A stretch of DNA of 64,000 bases from Desulfovibrio sp. JC010. GTDB lineage: Bacteria > Desulfobacterota > Desulfovibrionia > Desulfovibrionales > Desulfovibrionaceae. Both the position numbers and the translations under genes were made by a program. A model generated the notes under the pieces. The model was not told where the DNA came from. It saw only the letters and a program-made list of their open reading frames with translations, and did not search any database. Each line of letters opens with the position of its first letter. The first letter of the stretch is position 1. Below, piece after piece: positions 1-7,720 of the stretch. The stretch covers positions 1 to 64,000 of the forward strand of contig NZ_VOIQ01000001.1 in NCBI RefSeq assembly GCF_010470675.1, given 5' to 3'.

Positions 1-152
1 ATCCCAAGCAACGGTTCGGGTTAGAAGAACAAAGCATGACGACCCAAGCTCCGGCACGGTCTTAAAAAACCAAGGCAAAATCGGTCTGCCATGCAAAATT
101 ACAACTGTTTAATTGGTTAAACAACGTCAATCAAGACGTACTAGGCAAATTC

Positions 153-581
153 CTACCAGCCCTTATGGCTGAGGATATCCTTAACTTTTTCCTCGGTCTT
201 TTCTTCCACGAGGATCATTTTCTTGGCCTGTGCTTTTTTGATCTTATCGGTCAGCACGTTGATGTCGGCGGGCTTCTCAACGAAATCCATTGCGCCGAGC
301 TTCATGGCTTCGATGCCTTTTTCAACGGTGGCGTGACCGCTGAGCAGGATTACCTGCATTTCCGGACGTGACTTCCTGATATGCTTGAGTGCTTCGATAC
401 CGTCAATTCCGGGCATCTGGAGATCGAGCACGATTGCGTCGAATCCTTCGGCGTCTACTTTGTCGAGGGCATCCTGAGGATTGGTGCATGCGGTTACGTT
501 CATGCCGCGAAGTTCCATGCGTTCTGCCAGACCTTCAACAAATTCCTTTTCATCATCAACCAGAAGTACTTTTTCTGCCAT
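153..581 (-). CDS. Single-domain response regulator (receiver), last gene of the SulP signalling operon
   Basis: A CheY-like receiver of 142 residues with an extended C-terminal helix. The acidic pair D9/D10, the phospho-acceptor D53 (in VLDLQMPG), S81 and K103 (in VEKPAD) are all present, so it should accept phosphate. No output domain follows; the last 25 residues are charged and helical. It lies 36 bp downstream of the kinase-like phosphotransfer gene and is the last gene of a leftward operon that begins with a tetR gene. Its likely partners are the Cache kinase or the degenerate kinase in the same operon (inferred). Without an output domain it probably acts by protein contact or as a phosphorelay intermediate. 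Confidence 0.93.
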   Translation of the reverse strand: MAEKVLLVDDEKEFVEGLAERMELRGMNVTACTNPQDALDKVDAEGFDAIVLDLQMPGIDGIEALKHIRKSRPEMQVILLSGHATVEKGIEAMKLGAMDFVEKPADINVLTDKIKKAQAKKMILVEEKTEEKVKDILSHKGW

Positions 582-617
582 CTTTCTTCTCCACCTGCAT
601 GATGCAGTTTAAAGTAA

Positions 618-1247
618 TTAAAACTTAAAATTTAATATGTTTACCTGCGGGTCTACGGCAACTTCAGCACCCGCTTTATCAGCAATTGATTCCAGTTCGG
701 CCAATGCGTCTTCAGGCAAAGGAGCATTCAAGCCTGAAACATTCATCATGCATCCGCCATCAGCGGAAGCTACATCAATGCCGAGTTCACCATCTTTCCC
801 GGCACTGTCCATGGCATACTCAAGTCCTTTGGCGATGAGCATCTGGGTGGTAAAGGGGTCACCCTTGCCCTTGGCCTGTTCGCCGTCCTTGAGGCTGACC
901 GTCACGCATTTGCGTGAAGCCATGCGGGTCAGCAATGAAATAACCAGCGCGCAAAGTTCGCGGTAATCAACTTCACACACCGGCAGGTCCACACTGTGGG
1001 CGAACCGATTCATGTTCTTGATGATTCCGTCCCCCCGCTTGACCTGCCCCTGAATCTTCTCAGCCAGCTTGACCAGCCGTGCCGGATCCAGTTCCATGCC
1101 CTGCGCAGCCATTAATGAAAAATCCTGCAATAAGCCGGCATCTTCATTGATGATTGCCAGAACATTTTTGAGATCATGGGAAATAGCCGCGCTTATCTGC
1201 CCGAAAAATTCGAGTCCGTCACGGTCTTTTGGTATAGTTGATCCCAT
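618..1247 (-). CDS. Degenerate histidine kinase-like protein (DHp helix kept, ATPase core not recognisable)
   Basis: A soluble 209-residue protein. Residues 14-90 resemble a HisKA dimerisation/phosphotransfer helix pair with an H-box around H24 (AISHDLKNVLAIINED). This closely resembles the H-box of the neighbouring full kinase (VAHEINNPLAIINEKAG). The C-terminal 110 residues occupy the place of the HATPase domain but show no N-box asparagine, no DxGxG and no GxGL motif. There is no sensor or membrane segment. This architecture resembles histidine phosphotransferases of the ChpT type, which arose from kinases that lost ATP binding. Its position between two receiver genes fits a relay role (inferred). 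Alternatively it could be a decayed or inhibitory kinase paralogue. Confidence 0.8.
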   Translation of the reverse strand: MGSTIPKDRDGLEFFGQISAAISHDLKNVLAIINEDAGLLQDFSLMAAQGMELDPARLVKLAEKIQGQVKRGDGIIKNMNRFAHSVDLPVCEVDYRELCALVISLLTRMASRKCVTVSLKDGEQAKGKGDPFTTQMLIAKGLEYAMDSAGKDGELGIDVASADGGCMMNVSGLNAPLPEDALAELESIADKAGAEVAVDPQVNILNFKF

Positions 1248-1270
1248 GCGCTTCTCCTTATGGATGTTAT

Positions 1271-1624
1271 TTACAAGCCCAGAGCCAGATTAATTTTTTC
1301 CACCAGCTCTTCAATCTTCACAGGTTTGACCAGATAGCACTCGGCCCTGGCCGCGCCCGCGTTGTAGTCATCTTCCGAACCGTGCCCGGAAAGAAAAATG
1401 TATTTCATGCCTGCACGAACCTTTTCCAGTTCGGCCCGCAACTCCAGACCGGACATACGCGGCATTTTCACATCCAGAACCGCGAGGTCGTACTCGTTCT
1501 CTTTTACCTTTTCTATGGCCTCCGCTCCGGAGCAGACCCACTCGGCATCGAACCCGCGAAAGGAAAGCCTCTCAGCAAGAGCTGAAACCAGCTCGGACTC
1601 ATCATCTACCAATAAAATCTTCAT
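1271..1624 (-). CDS. Single-domain response regulator
   Basis: A stand-alone receiver of 117 residues with D7/D8, phospho-acceptor D51 (VLDVKMP), the Thr/Ser-position S in FLSGHG and the conserved Lys in LVKPVK. The start is taken at the ATG at 1624, which has GGGGAG a few bases upstream and begins one base after the stop of the kinase gene. A farther start at 1642 would overlap the kinase and has no better ribosome site. It is therefore translationally close to the kinase and is probably its direct phosphorylation target. No output domain. Confidence 0.92.
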   Translation of the reverse strand: MKILLVDDESELVSALAERLSFRGFDAEWVCSGAEAIEKVKENEYDLAVLDVKMPRMSGLELRAELEKVRAGMKYIFLSGHGSEDDYNAGAARAECYLVKPVKIEELVEKINLALGL

Positions 1625-1625
1625 A

Positions 1626-3368
1626 CTAACGACTCTCCCCACTCATATCGGGAACCTTGGGCAGTGAAAAACTGAACTCAGTGCCTTTCCCCAACTCACT
1701 CTGCACTCTCATCTCACCACCGAGGTCCTGCACCAGACCGTAAGTGATGGACAAACCCAGTCCTGTTCCGCCCGCCTGTTTCTTGGTTGAGTAAAACGGC
1801 TCAAAAATCCTTTTGAGATCAGCCGCCGGAATTCCGCATCCGTTATCCTTTACCGAAAAATGAACCAATCCGTTATCGCAGCGAACAACTTTGACCTGCA
1901 AGGCCCCACCGTCCTTCATGGCCTGAAAGGCGTTGTTGATCAGGTTCAAGAGCACCTGTTCCAGCTTGCCGCGATCGGTGACCACTTCAAAAATTTTATC
2001 GTCAACATCAACGCTGACATCAATACAGCGGTACTCGGCTTCCTTGTTCAGAAAACTCAGCACGGTGTCAATGACCTTGCGCGGATAGACCGGACGGAAC
2101 TCCATGTCTGTCTGACGGGAAAATCCCAGCAGTCGCTTGGTGATACGTCCGCAACGCTCCACTGAACCGATAACGGAATCCACCAATCCCAGCAGACGGT
2201 CATCCGCCTCGTAGGCCTTGCTAAAGGTGAACAGGTCCTTAAGCAACCCGGCCTTCTCGTTGATGATGGCCAGCGGGTTGTTGATTTCATGAGCCACCCC
2301 GGCGGCAAGACGTCCGATGGAAGCCATACGGTTATGGTGCTCCATCTGCTGCAAAGCCTTGGAGCGGGTCATGTCCGCAATGTAAATACGCTCCACAAGA
2401 TAGGATGCCACTGCCCACATAACTAAAATGATCAAGGCAACACTGACGATTGTGAACCATGTCACTGTATCGCGAGAACTCTGCCAGCCGCCCATGAATT
2501 CAGCTTCAGTCTTCACGTAGAGCAGCACAAAAGGTGTATGTTCGACATAGGCGTAGCCGAGCATGACCGGTTCGCCTTTGCGATAGGAAATTTCTTTAAC
2601 TTTGGTGCGGAAGGATTTTTCCGGAAGCTCAAAACCGACTTTGGAAAAAATCTTCCCGTTCCATTTGGACGGAGTCTGGAGCACTCCTTCCCGGTTGACG
2701 AGAAAAGCATCTTCACCCTCTGAAAGATCAAGGGAAGTAAGAATACCGTTGAACTGAGTGGTATCCAGTGTGGCGCGCAGGATTTTGAAGCGATTCTTTT
2801 TCTCATCAAGCATATGCTTGACCGCAATAACAAGGTGCGGGCTGTCGCGGAAGCCCAGAAAGACTTCACTGATATAGATGCCCTTTTCCACGGTCTGCTT
2901 GAACCAGTCCTGTCCGGCATACTCGCGGCCTTCAAGTTTGTACGGGCCGACGTAGGCAACCTGTCTGCCTTCATTATTAATAACGCCCAGATCAACAAAT
3001 CCGCCGAAGCTGTTCTTCAGGGATTCCAGCATCCCGGATAGCTTTTTGCGATCATCGAAGGAGCGGAAATCATGCAGTTCAACCAGCAGCTGTAATGCTG
3101 ATTTCCGCTCCTCCAGAAAGTAGGATACCGAGCGGCGGGTGTTGGACGTGGTCCTTGCCGCCTCAAGGGTATTCTCAGATATGATCGCACTCCGGGTGAC
3201 GCTGAAGTCAATGGAGGCCATGATCAGGATGGGAACAAGGGAAACCGCCACAAGGATTCCGAAACAAAGCTGCCAGATTCGCTTGTAGTCAAACAGCTGC
3301 TTGTACGGTCCTGCGGACTGAGTGTCCGCATCCCAGAATTCCGGTTTAAATATTCCCTTTATGTTCAT
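1626..3368 (-). CDS. Membrane sensor histidine kinase with periplasmic Cache-type domain
   Basis: A 580-residue kinase. TM1 lies at about 32-55, a periplasmic region of about 240 residues with Cache-like features at 60-300, and TM2 at about 303-326. A HisKA domain follows with H-box AAGVAHEINNPLAIINEK, then a HATPase domain with the N-box (NLINNAFQAM), DNGCGIP and GGTGLGLSI. There is no HAMP or PAS domain between TM2 and HisKA, only a short helix. Catalytic motifs are intact, so it should autophosphorylate. It sits between the cytidylate-kinase-like/REC fusion and a single receiver, and is probably the phosphate source for the operon. The ligand is unknown; Cache domains usually bind small molecules in the periplasm. 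Confidence 0.93.
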   Translation of the reverse strand: MNIKGIFKPEFWDADTQSAGPYKQLFDYKRIWQLCFGILVAVSLVPILIMASIDFSVTRSAIISENTLEAARTTSNTRRSVSYFLEERKSALQLLVELHDFRSFDDRKKLSGMLESLKNSFGGFVDLGVINNEGRQVAYVGPYKLEGREYAGQDWFKQTVEKGIYISEVFLGFRDSPHLVIAVKHMLDEKKNRFKILRATLDTTQFNGILTSLDLSEGEDAFLVNREGVLQTPSKWNGKIFSKVGFELPEKSFRTKVKEISYRKGEPVMLGYAYVEHTPFVLLYVKTEAEFMGGWQSSRDTVTWFTIVSVALIILVMWAVASYLVERIYIADMTRSKALQQMEHHNRMASIGRLAAGVAHEINNPLAIINEKAGLLKDLFTFSKAYEADDRLLGLVDSVIGSVERCGRITKRLLGFSRQTDMEFRPVYPRKVIDTVLSFLNKEAEYRCIDVSVDVDDKIFEVVTDRGKLEQVLLNLINNAFQAMKDGGALQVKVVRCDNGLVHFSVKDNGCGIPAADLKRIFEPFYSTKKQAGGTGLGLSITYGLVQDLGGEMRVQSELGKGTEFSFSLPKVPDMSGESR

Positions 3369-3392
3369 GACCTGCCCCGGAGAGTTTATCGG

Positions 3393-4607
3393 TTAAGAGT
3401 TACGCGCCTTGGCGTAAGCATCCTTAAGGGTTTTACTGAGCACATCAATATCCACAGGCTTGTTCAGGTAAGCGAACGCGCCGAGATCCATACAGGTCTT
3501 GCGGTCGTCGTCGGAACCGTGACCGGTCAGGATAATGACTTCGATGCTGGGACGGTCGGACTTAACCCGGCGAAGAACCTCGATACCGTCGATGCCGGGC
3601 ATCTTGAGGTCGAGGATCATTACTTCGGGCTCGTCATCCTGTACCACGTCAAGTGCGGATTCACCGTCGTAAACCACTGCGGAACCGAGATCGCGCAGCA
3701 GGAGTCGTTCAGACAGGGTTTTAACGAATTCACGCTCATCGTCAACCAGCAGCACACGGGAAGGCAGTTCGAAATCCATGCGGCGGTAGATGTCCGCTTC
3801 ATAGAAGTCCTTACCGAAAGCCACTTCCACGCTCTTAACGCCTTCGATGGGTTCGGCGATTTCACGCAGGTCTTTTTCAAGACGCTCGACCATGAGCACT
3901 TTCTTATTGATGGAGAGGGTGACATTGCCGCTTGCCGCTTTAACGGTAACGTTATGTCCTTTGGAAACCAACTCAGTTTCAACGCTGGCGGCGAGCAGAA
4001 AATCCTGCACAGCCTGCTTGGAAGCTTCGGTAACTTCTACTGCGGCGTTGTTCAGCTGTTCCTTGATCAGGGCCACGGATTCGTCCGCCCCGGTTTTATC
4101 AGCAGGGATGACCATATCATAGAGGGAGGAAGCCCAGGGATCATTGCTCCCGGCAACTTCACGAACCCAGACGGTACGCTCTTCATCGCTCTGCTGAATT
4201 GCCTTTTCAGCTTCAACTTCGGAAATACCGGACTCGTTGCGAGCGGTTTCCATTCTCTTGGTCAGATCATCAATGATGCAGACCTTGAGAACATGGCTGA
4301 TTTCCTGAGAAAGGAGCTGGGTAACCATACCGGAGACAAGCAGAGCCTGACCTTCAGCAAGTTTTTTGGCCAGAGCCAGACGCAGCCATGATACGGCGCG
4401 TTCCTTCTCATGGCTGAATTTATTGAAGATGGAAGTCTTGGGTGAAAAAGCCTTGTTTACAGCACTTTCACTCATCCCGCCGAGAGCGGCGGCATCGGCC
4501 ACCAGATCGCTGTCGGTAACCAGCTTGAAATCGATATCATCGATCAAACGTTTTACAATGGCCTCTTCCTGGCAGAACAGACCGCTGAAGATAAACAGAT
4601 CAGACAT
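3393..4607 (-). CDS. Cytidylate kinase-like domain fused to a receiver domain
   Basis: A 404-residue fusion. Residues 1-200 resemble the cytidylate-kinase-like family: the segment around ESGISEVEAEKAIQQSDEER and the SLYDMVI strand are typical. The nucleotide-binding loop is degenerate, however: FSGLFCQEEAIVK replaces the usual SRxxGSGGxxIA pattern. Residues 205-275 form a small alpha/beta region of uncertain family, possibly BON-like. Residues 280-402 are a receiver with phospho-acceptor in MILDLKMPG and Lys in LNKPVD. The start is the ATG at 4607 because GGAGG lies at 4614-4618, six bases upstream; an upstream TTG at 4613 lies too close to it. The gene lies between sulP and the sensor kinase. 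Function is unknown; a nucleotide-sensing output or a pure scaffold is possible. Confidence 0.85.
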   Translation of the reverse strand: MSDLFIFSGLFCQEEAIVKRLIDDIDFKLVTDSDLVADAAALGGMSESAVNKAFSPKTSIFNKFSHEKERAVSWLRLALAKKLAEGQALLVSGMVTQLLSQEISHVLKVCIIDDLTKRMETARNESGISEVEAEKAIQQSDEERTVWVREVAGSNDPWASSLYDMVIPADKTGADESVALIKEQLNNAAVEVTEASKQAVQDFLLAASVETELVSKGHNVTVKAASGNVTLSINKKVLMVERLEKDLREIAEPIEGVKSVEVAFGKDFYEADIYRRMDFELPSRVLLVDDEREFVKTLSERLLLRDLGSAVVYDGESALDVVQDDEPEVMILDLKMPGIDGIEVLRRVKSDRPSIEVIILTGHGSDDDRKTCMDLGAFAYLNKPVDIDVLSKTLKDAYAKARNS

Positions 4608-4619
4608 TAACAACCTCCA

Positions 4620-6755
4620 CTAAGCGTTACCGCTGATACGGCAGTAAGTTGTGAGCGGGCAATCAGACTCGGCACCATCCTTGTGGGCCAGAGCGTGAGT
4701 CTTGCAGAGAGCGTCCTCAGTATCGGCATAAACATGATCCATTCCGATCTTTTCGAGCAGGTGGGTGCGTTCAAGCACAGCCATTACCGCCTCATTCACA
4801 CCGGAAAGGGAGATGTCACGGCCACCGCTTCTTACGGTATCCACGATCAGGGAGAGTGCTTCCTCGCCGGATGCGTCAATGTCGTTGATACCGCTGCAGA
4901 CCAGAATAATGTGTTTCAGGTTGGGCATGTCCATGATGCGGTCGGTGATCTGGTCTTCGAGGAAACTTGCGTTTGCGAAGAACAGGGGACCGTCAAAACG
5001 GACAACCGCGATGTGGTCGCATTCGCGCAGGCCGTGGATGCTGGCGTCGCGCAGGACTTCATCTTCACCCTTGGACAGGGCAGCAACACGGGGACGCATG
5101 CTCTTGTAGAGGAATACGCCAAGCGAAAGGGCCACACCGATCATGATACCCTTATCAAGGTGCGGTGCAAAGGCCAGAGTTGCAATAAATGAGATAATTG
5201 AGATAGCTCCGTCATATTTCTGGGCCTTCCATGCGTGGATGAAACCGGATGCGTTGATCAGCCCGATAACAGCCATCATGATAACAGCAGCCAGAACAGC
5301 CTGCGGCAGATGGTAGAGCAGCGGAGTGAAGAACAGCAAGGTTACAGCCACAATGGCGGAAGTAAAAACACTGGAAAGTCCGGTTACAGCACCGGCCTGC
5401 AGGTTGACTGCGGAACGGGAGAATGAACCGGAAGCGGGGTATGCGGAACCGCAGGCACCGAGCATGTTTGCAAGGCCCTGACCGATAAGTTCCTGGTTGG
5501 GGTCAAGTCTCTGGCCGGTTTTTGCAGCCATGGCCTTTGCAATGGAGATCGCTTCCATGAAACCGAGCAGGGAAATGATAATCGCAAAGGGAAAGAGCTT
5601 GAGGATAACTTTGAAGTCGAGGGTGGGAACAGCGATAGCGGGGAAACCGGAAGGAATGGTTCCGACAACCGCGCCGCCGCCCATCATTTTCAGGGAGGTG
5701 GTGTCGAGCACTTTGTTGCCGACTTTAATACGCCAGGTGCGACCATCGTCAGTCATGCCGTTGGGCACATTACCCTGCGCATAGAAAGCCATGGAACCGT
5801 CAGTCTGCTCTACTCCGCTGAAATGCATGGAGCGAAGGGCAAAGCGAAGCTCGTGAGCCTTATGTTTGAGCAGCTTGACCTGATAGTTGACCACAGCGAT
5901 ATCGTGTTCGGCATCGTAGTAGCCGATCTGGTTCTTTTCTGCCTTGGCCTTATCTTCAAGAGCAGCAATTTCAGTACGCTTGATTGCCAGATTCTCAATA
6001 CCGGTGACGGCTTTGTTGAATTCAGCGATCGTGGTCTGAGCCTGCTGATCCTGAATGTGAGCCATATCGACCTTGGTATCATGGTTGAAGCCGGTGGCCC
6101 ATGAAAGCAGGGTGGTAATTACAACCGCGCAAAGCACGTTGGGAATCTTGGGGTTGACCCGTTTAAGCCCGACCATAATGGCAAAGGCCAGTACCCCCAT
6201 ACCCAGTGTGGGTAGATGGGTATAGTGGATCGCGCCCTTGATAACCCTCATGATGGTTTCAAAATGCAGCTCGGCTTTGTCCACATAGACGCCGAACATC
6301 TTTGAAAGCTGGGAAGAAGCGATGATGATAGCCGCTGCGTTGGTGAAGCCGTTAACAACCGGGTGGGAAAGGAAGTTAACAACCAGTCCGAGGCGCAGAA
6401 CGCCGAGCAGGAACTGGAAAACACCGACCAGCAGGGCCAGCAGCAGTGCGTAGGCGATATAGCCTTCACTGCCTGCGGTTGCCAGAGGTTCAAGGGAAGC
6501 TGCGGTCATAAGGGATACAACAGCAACGGGCCCGGTAGCCAGCTGGCGGCTGGAGCCGAACAGTGCCGCTACCATGGGCGGAAGCAGTGAGGCGTAAAGA
6601 CCGTAGTAAGCAGGCATGCCCGCCAGCTGCGCATACGCCATGGACTGGGGAATAAGTACCAGTGCAACGGTCAGACCGGAAATAATATCCGCTCTGAAAG
6701 CCGCGCCGCTGTACTTTTTGAACCAGCCCAGAAAAGGAAAAATTCTAGTAAGCAT
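4620..6755 (-). CDS. SulP-family anion permease with C-terminal STAS domain and a large soluble insertion
   Basis: A 711-residue inner-membrane transporter. The N-terminal signature region GLTVALVLIPQSMAYAQLAG is typical of SulP permeases, which move sulfate, bicarbonate or other anions. Membrane helices occupy about 20-220 and 370-545. Between them lies an insertion of about 145 residues (roughly 221-365), charged and partly coiled-coil, that standard family members lack. The STAS domain (about 575-685) keeps the DxSG-type signature (NDIDASGEEAL). The C-terminus has two Cys in a short tail. It sits directly upstream of signalling genes and downstream of tetR in one operon, so transport and phosphorelay are probably linked. 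Substrate cannot be read from sequence; sulfate is plausible. Confidence 0.92.
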   Translation of the reverse strand: MLTRIFPFLGWFKKYSGAAFRADIISGLTVALVLIPQSMAYAQLAGMPAYYGLYASLLPPMVAALFGSSRQLATGPVAVVSLMTAASLEPLATAGSEGYIAYALLLALLVGVFQFLLGVLRLGLVVNFLSHPVVNGFTNAAAIIIASSQLSKMFGVYVDKAELHFETIMRVIKGAIHYTHLPTLGMGVLAFAIMVGLKRVNPKIPNVLCAVVITTLLSWATGFNHDTKVDMAHIQDQQAQTTIAEFNKAVTGIENLAIKRTEIAALEDKAKAEKNQIGYYDAEHDIAVVNYQVKLLKHKAHELRFALRSMHFSGVEQTDGSMAFYAQGNVPNGMTDDGRTWRIKVGNKVLDTTSLKMMGGGAVVGTIPSGFPAIAVPTLDFKVILKLFPFAIIISLLGFMEAISIAKAMAAKTGQRLDPNQELIGQGLANMLGACGSAYPASGSFSRSAVNLQAGAVTGLSSVFTSAIVAVTLLFFTPLLYHLPQAVLAAVIMMAVIGLINASGFIHAWKAQKYDGAISIISFIATLAFAPHLDKGIMIGVALSLGVFLYKSMRPRVAALSKGEDEVLRDASIHGLRECDHIAVVRFDGPLFFANASFLEDQITDRIMDMPNLKHIILVCSGINDIDASGEEALSLIVDTVRSGGRDISLSGVNEAVMAVLERTHLLEKIGMDHVYADTEDALCKTHALAHKDGAESDCPLTTYCRISGNA

Positions 6756-6768
6756 GAGATAAACACCC

Positions 6769-7362
6769 CTAGTTAGGTTTCAACATCCTGCGGATTGACT
6801 CGATCAACTCATTGAACAGAGCTCCCGCATCGTAGAGATTAAAGTTCTTGAATCTCACTAAACCATCGACCATCGTGAATATGATGAGTGCAGTCTTCCG
6901 AGGATTGACCTCGCCGATGGAGCCATCATCCAACCCCTTTTGGATAGCCTGCTCAAAGAGAATGACCAGGCAATTATAGATAGCCACGAGGTTTTCCCGG
7001 AATTCAGGTCGGCTTTCGGCGAACTGATACAGGAAATGTCGGTGCAGAAGAAGAAACTGATACTCCATGCGTCCGGCCAGAAGGAGGTAAAACGCAACCA
7101 CCTCTTCCATCTCTTCAATCCCGGTACCCGGCTCATGATGCTCCATGTGGGCCTCGAACTCCTCCAGTATACGATCCTTGGTTGCCTCAAGGATGGTCAG
7201 CAAAAGGTGCTCCTTGTTCTTGAAGTGATAAAAGATGGTCCCCTCCGCCGCTCCGGTCATCTTGGACAATTCCTGCATGGAAGTGTCTGCAAATCCTTTA
7301 TTGGCGAAAAGGATGGTGGCAGCCTCCAGTATTGCCGCCTTCTTTTTGGACATCTTGGTCAT
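6769..7362 (-). CDS. TetR-family transcriptional regulator
   Basis: A 197-residue TetR regulator with the N-terminal helix-turn-helix (residues 8-55; GAAEGTIFYHFKNKEHLL is the recognition region) and a helical ligand-binding domain. The ATG at 7362 has AGGAGA five bases upstream. It is the first gene of the sulP/two-component operon, with only 13 bp to sulP. A near-perfect TetR-type palindrome lies just upstream of its start (7385-7404), so autoregulation of the whole operon is likely (inferred). The ligand is not predictable. Confidence 0.92.
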   Translation of the reverse strand: MTKMSKKKAAILEAATILFANKGFADTSMQELSKMTGAAEGTIFYHFKNKEHLLLTILEATKDRILEEFEAHMEHHEPGTGIEEMEEVVAFYLLLAGRMEYQFLLLHRHFLYQFAESRPEFRENLVAIYNCLVILFEQAIQKGLDDGSIGEVNPRKTALIIFTMVDGLVRFKNFNLYDAGALFNELIESIRRMLKPN

Positions 7363-7384
7363 TTGTTCTCCTTTCTACAAAAAA

Positions 7385-7404
7385 CCGACTGAGCACTCAG
7401 TCGG
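7385..7404. promoter_or_regulatory. Predicted TetR operator at the head of the SulP operon
   Basis: Perfect inverted repeat CCGACTGAG-CA-CTCAGTCGG, 9-bp arms and 2-bp spacer, 23 bp upstream of the tetR start codon. Size and symmetry fit TetR-family operators. Binding by the adjacent regulator is inferred. Confidence 0.75.
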
Positions 7405-7564
7405 AAACGAAAATAATCTGAATCCGGGTTCAATGTCAACCCGTCCATTTTTTCACAAACACCACTTAATTATATGCACAACTAATTGATTTATATAGTT
7501 TTTAGACGTCCAAAACACCTAAAAACACCATGATATTTTTTTCACATAGTTTAATTTTCATTTA

Positions 7565-7588
7565 AAAACTGAGTTAGCACTCGGTTTT
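7565..7588. promoter_or_regulatory. Second TetR-like palindrome in the same intergenic region
   Basis: AAAACTGAGT-TAGC-ACTCGGTTTT: 10-bp arms with one mismatch. It shares CTGAG/CTC(A/G)G half-sites with the operator at 7385-7404 but with wider spacing. A further half-site (ACTGAGTGTACAC) lies at 7621-7633. The gap 7405-7720 otherwise holds AT-rich sequence and one terminator, with no gene. Confidence 0.5.
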
Positions 7589-7659
7589 TACTGACAATTT
7601 TTTTTATTTTATCAAGAAAAACTGAGTGTACACCACAAAAAAACTTTCGTTTCTCAAAA

Positions 7660-7697
7660 AAAAAAGCCCGGCCCTGCTTTCGCGGGACCGGGTTTTC
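7660..7697 (-). terminator. Rho-independent terminator of the class V aminotransferase gene
   Basis: GC-rich hairpin (CCCGG/CCGGG and CCC/GGG paired, one bulge, loop around CTTTC) followed on the minus strand by a run of T (about 7652-7664 read in reverse). It lies 24 bp past the stop of the leftward gene ending at 7721. Confidence 0.8.
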
Positions 7698-7720
7698 AAT
7701 CATCTATATATATGTAGGCT

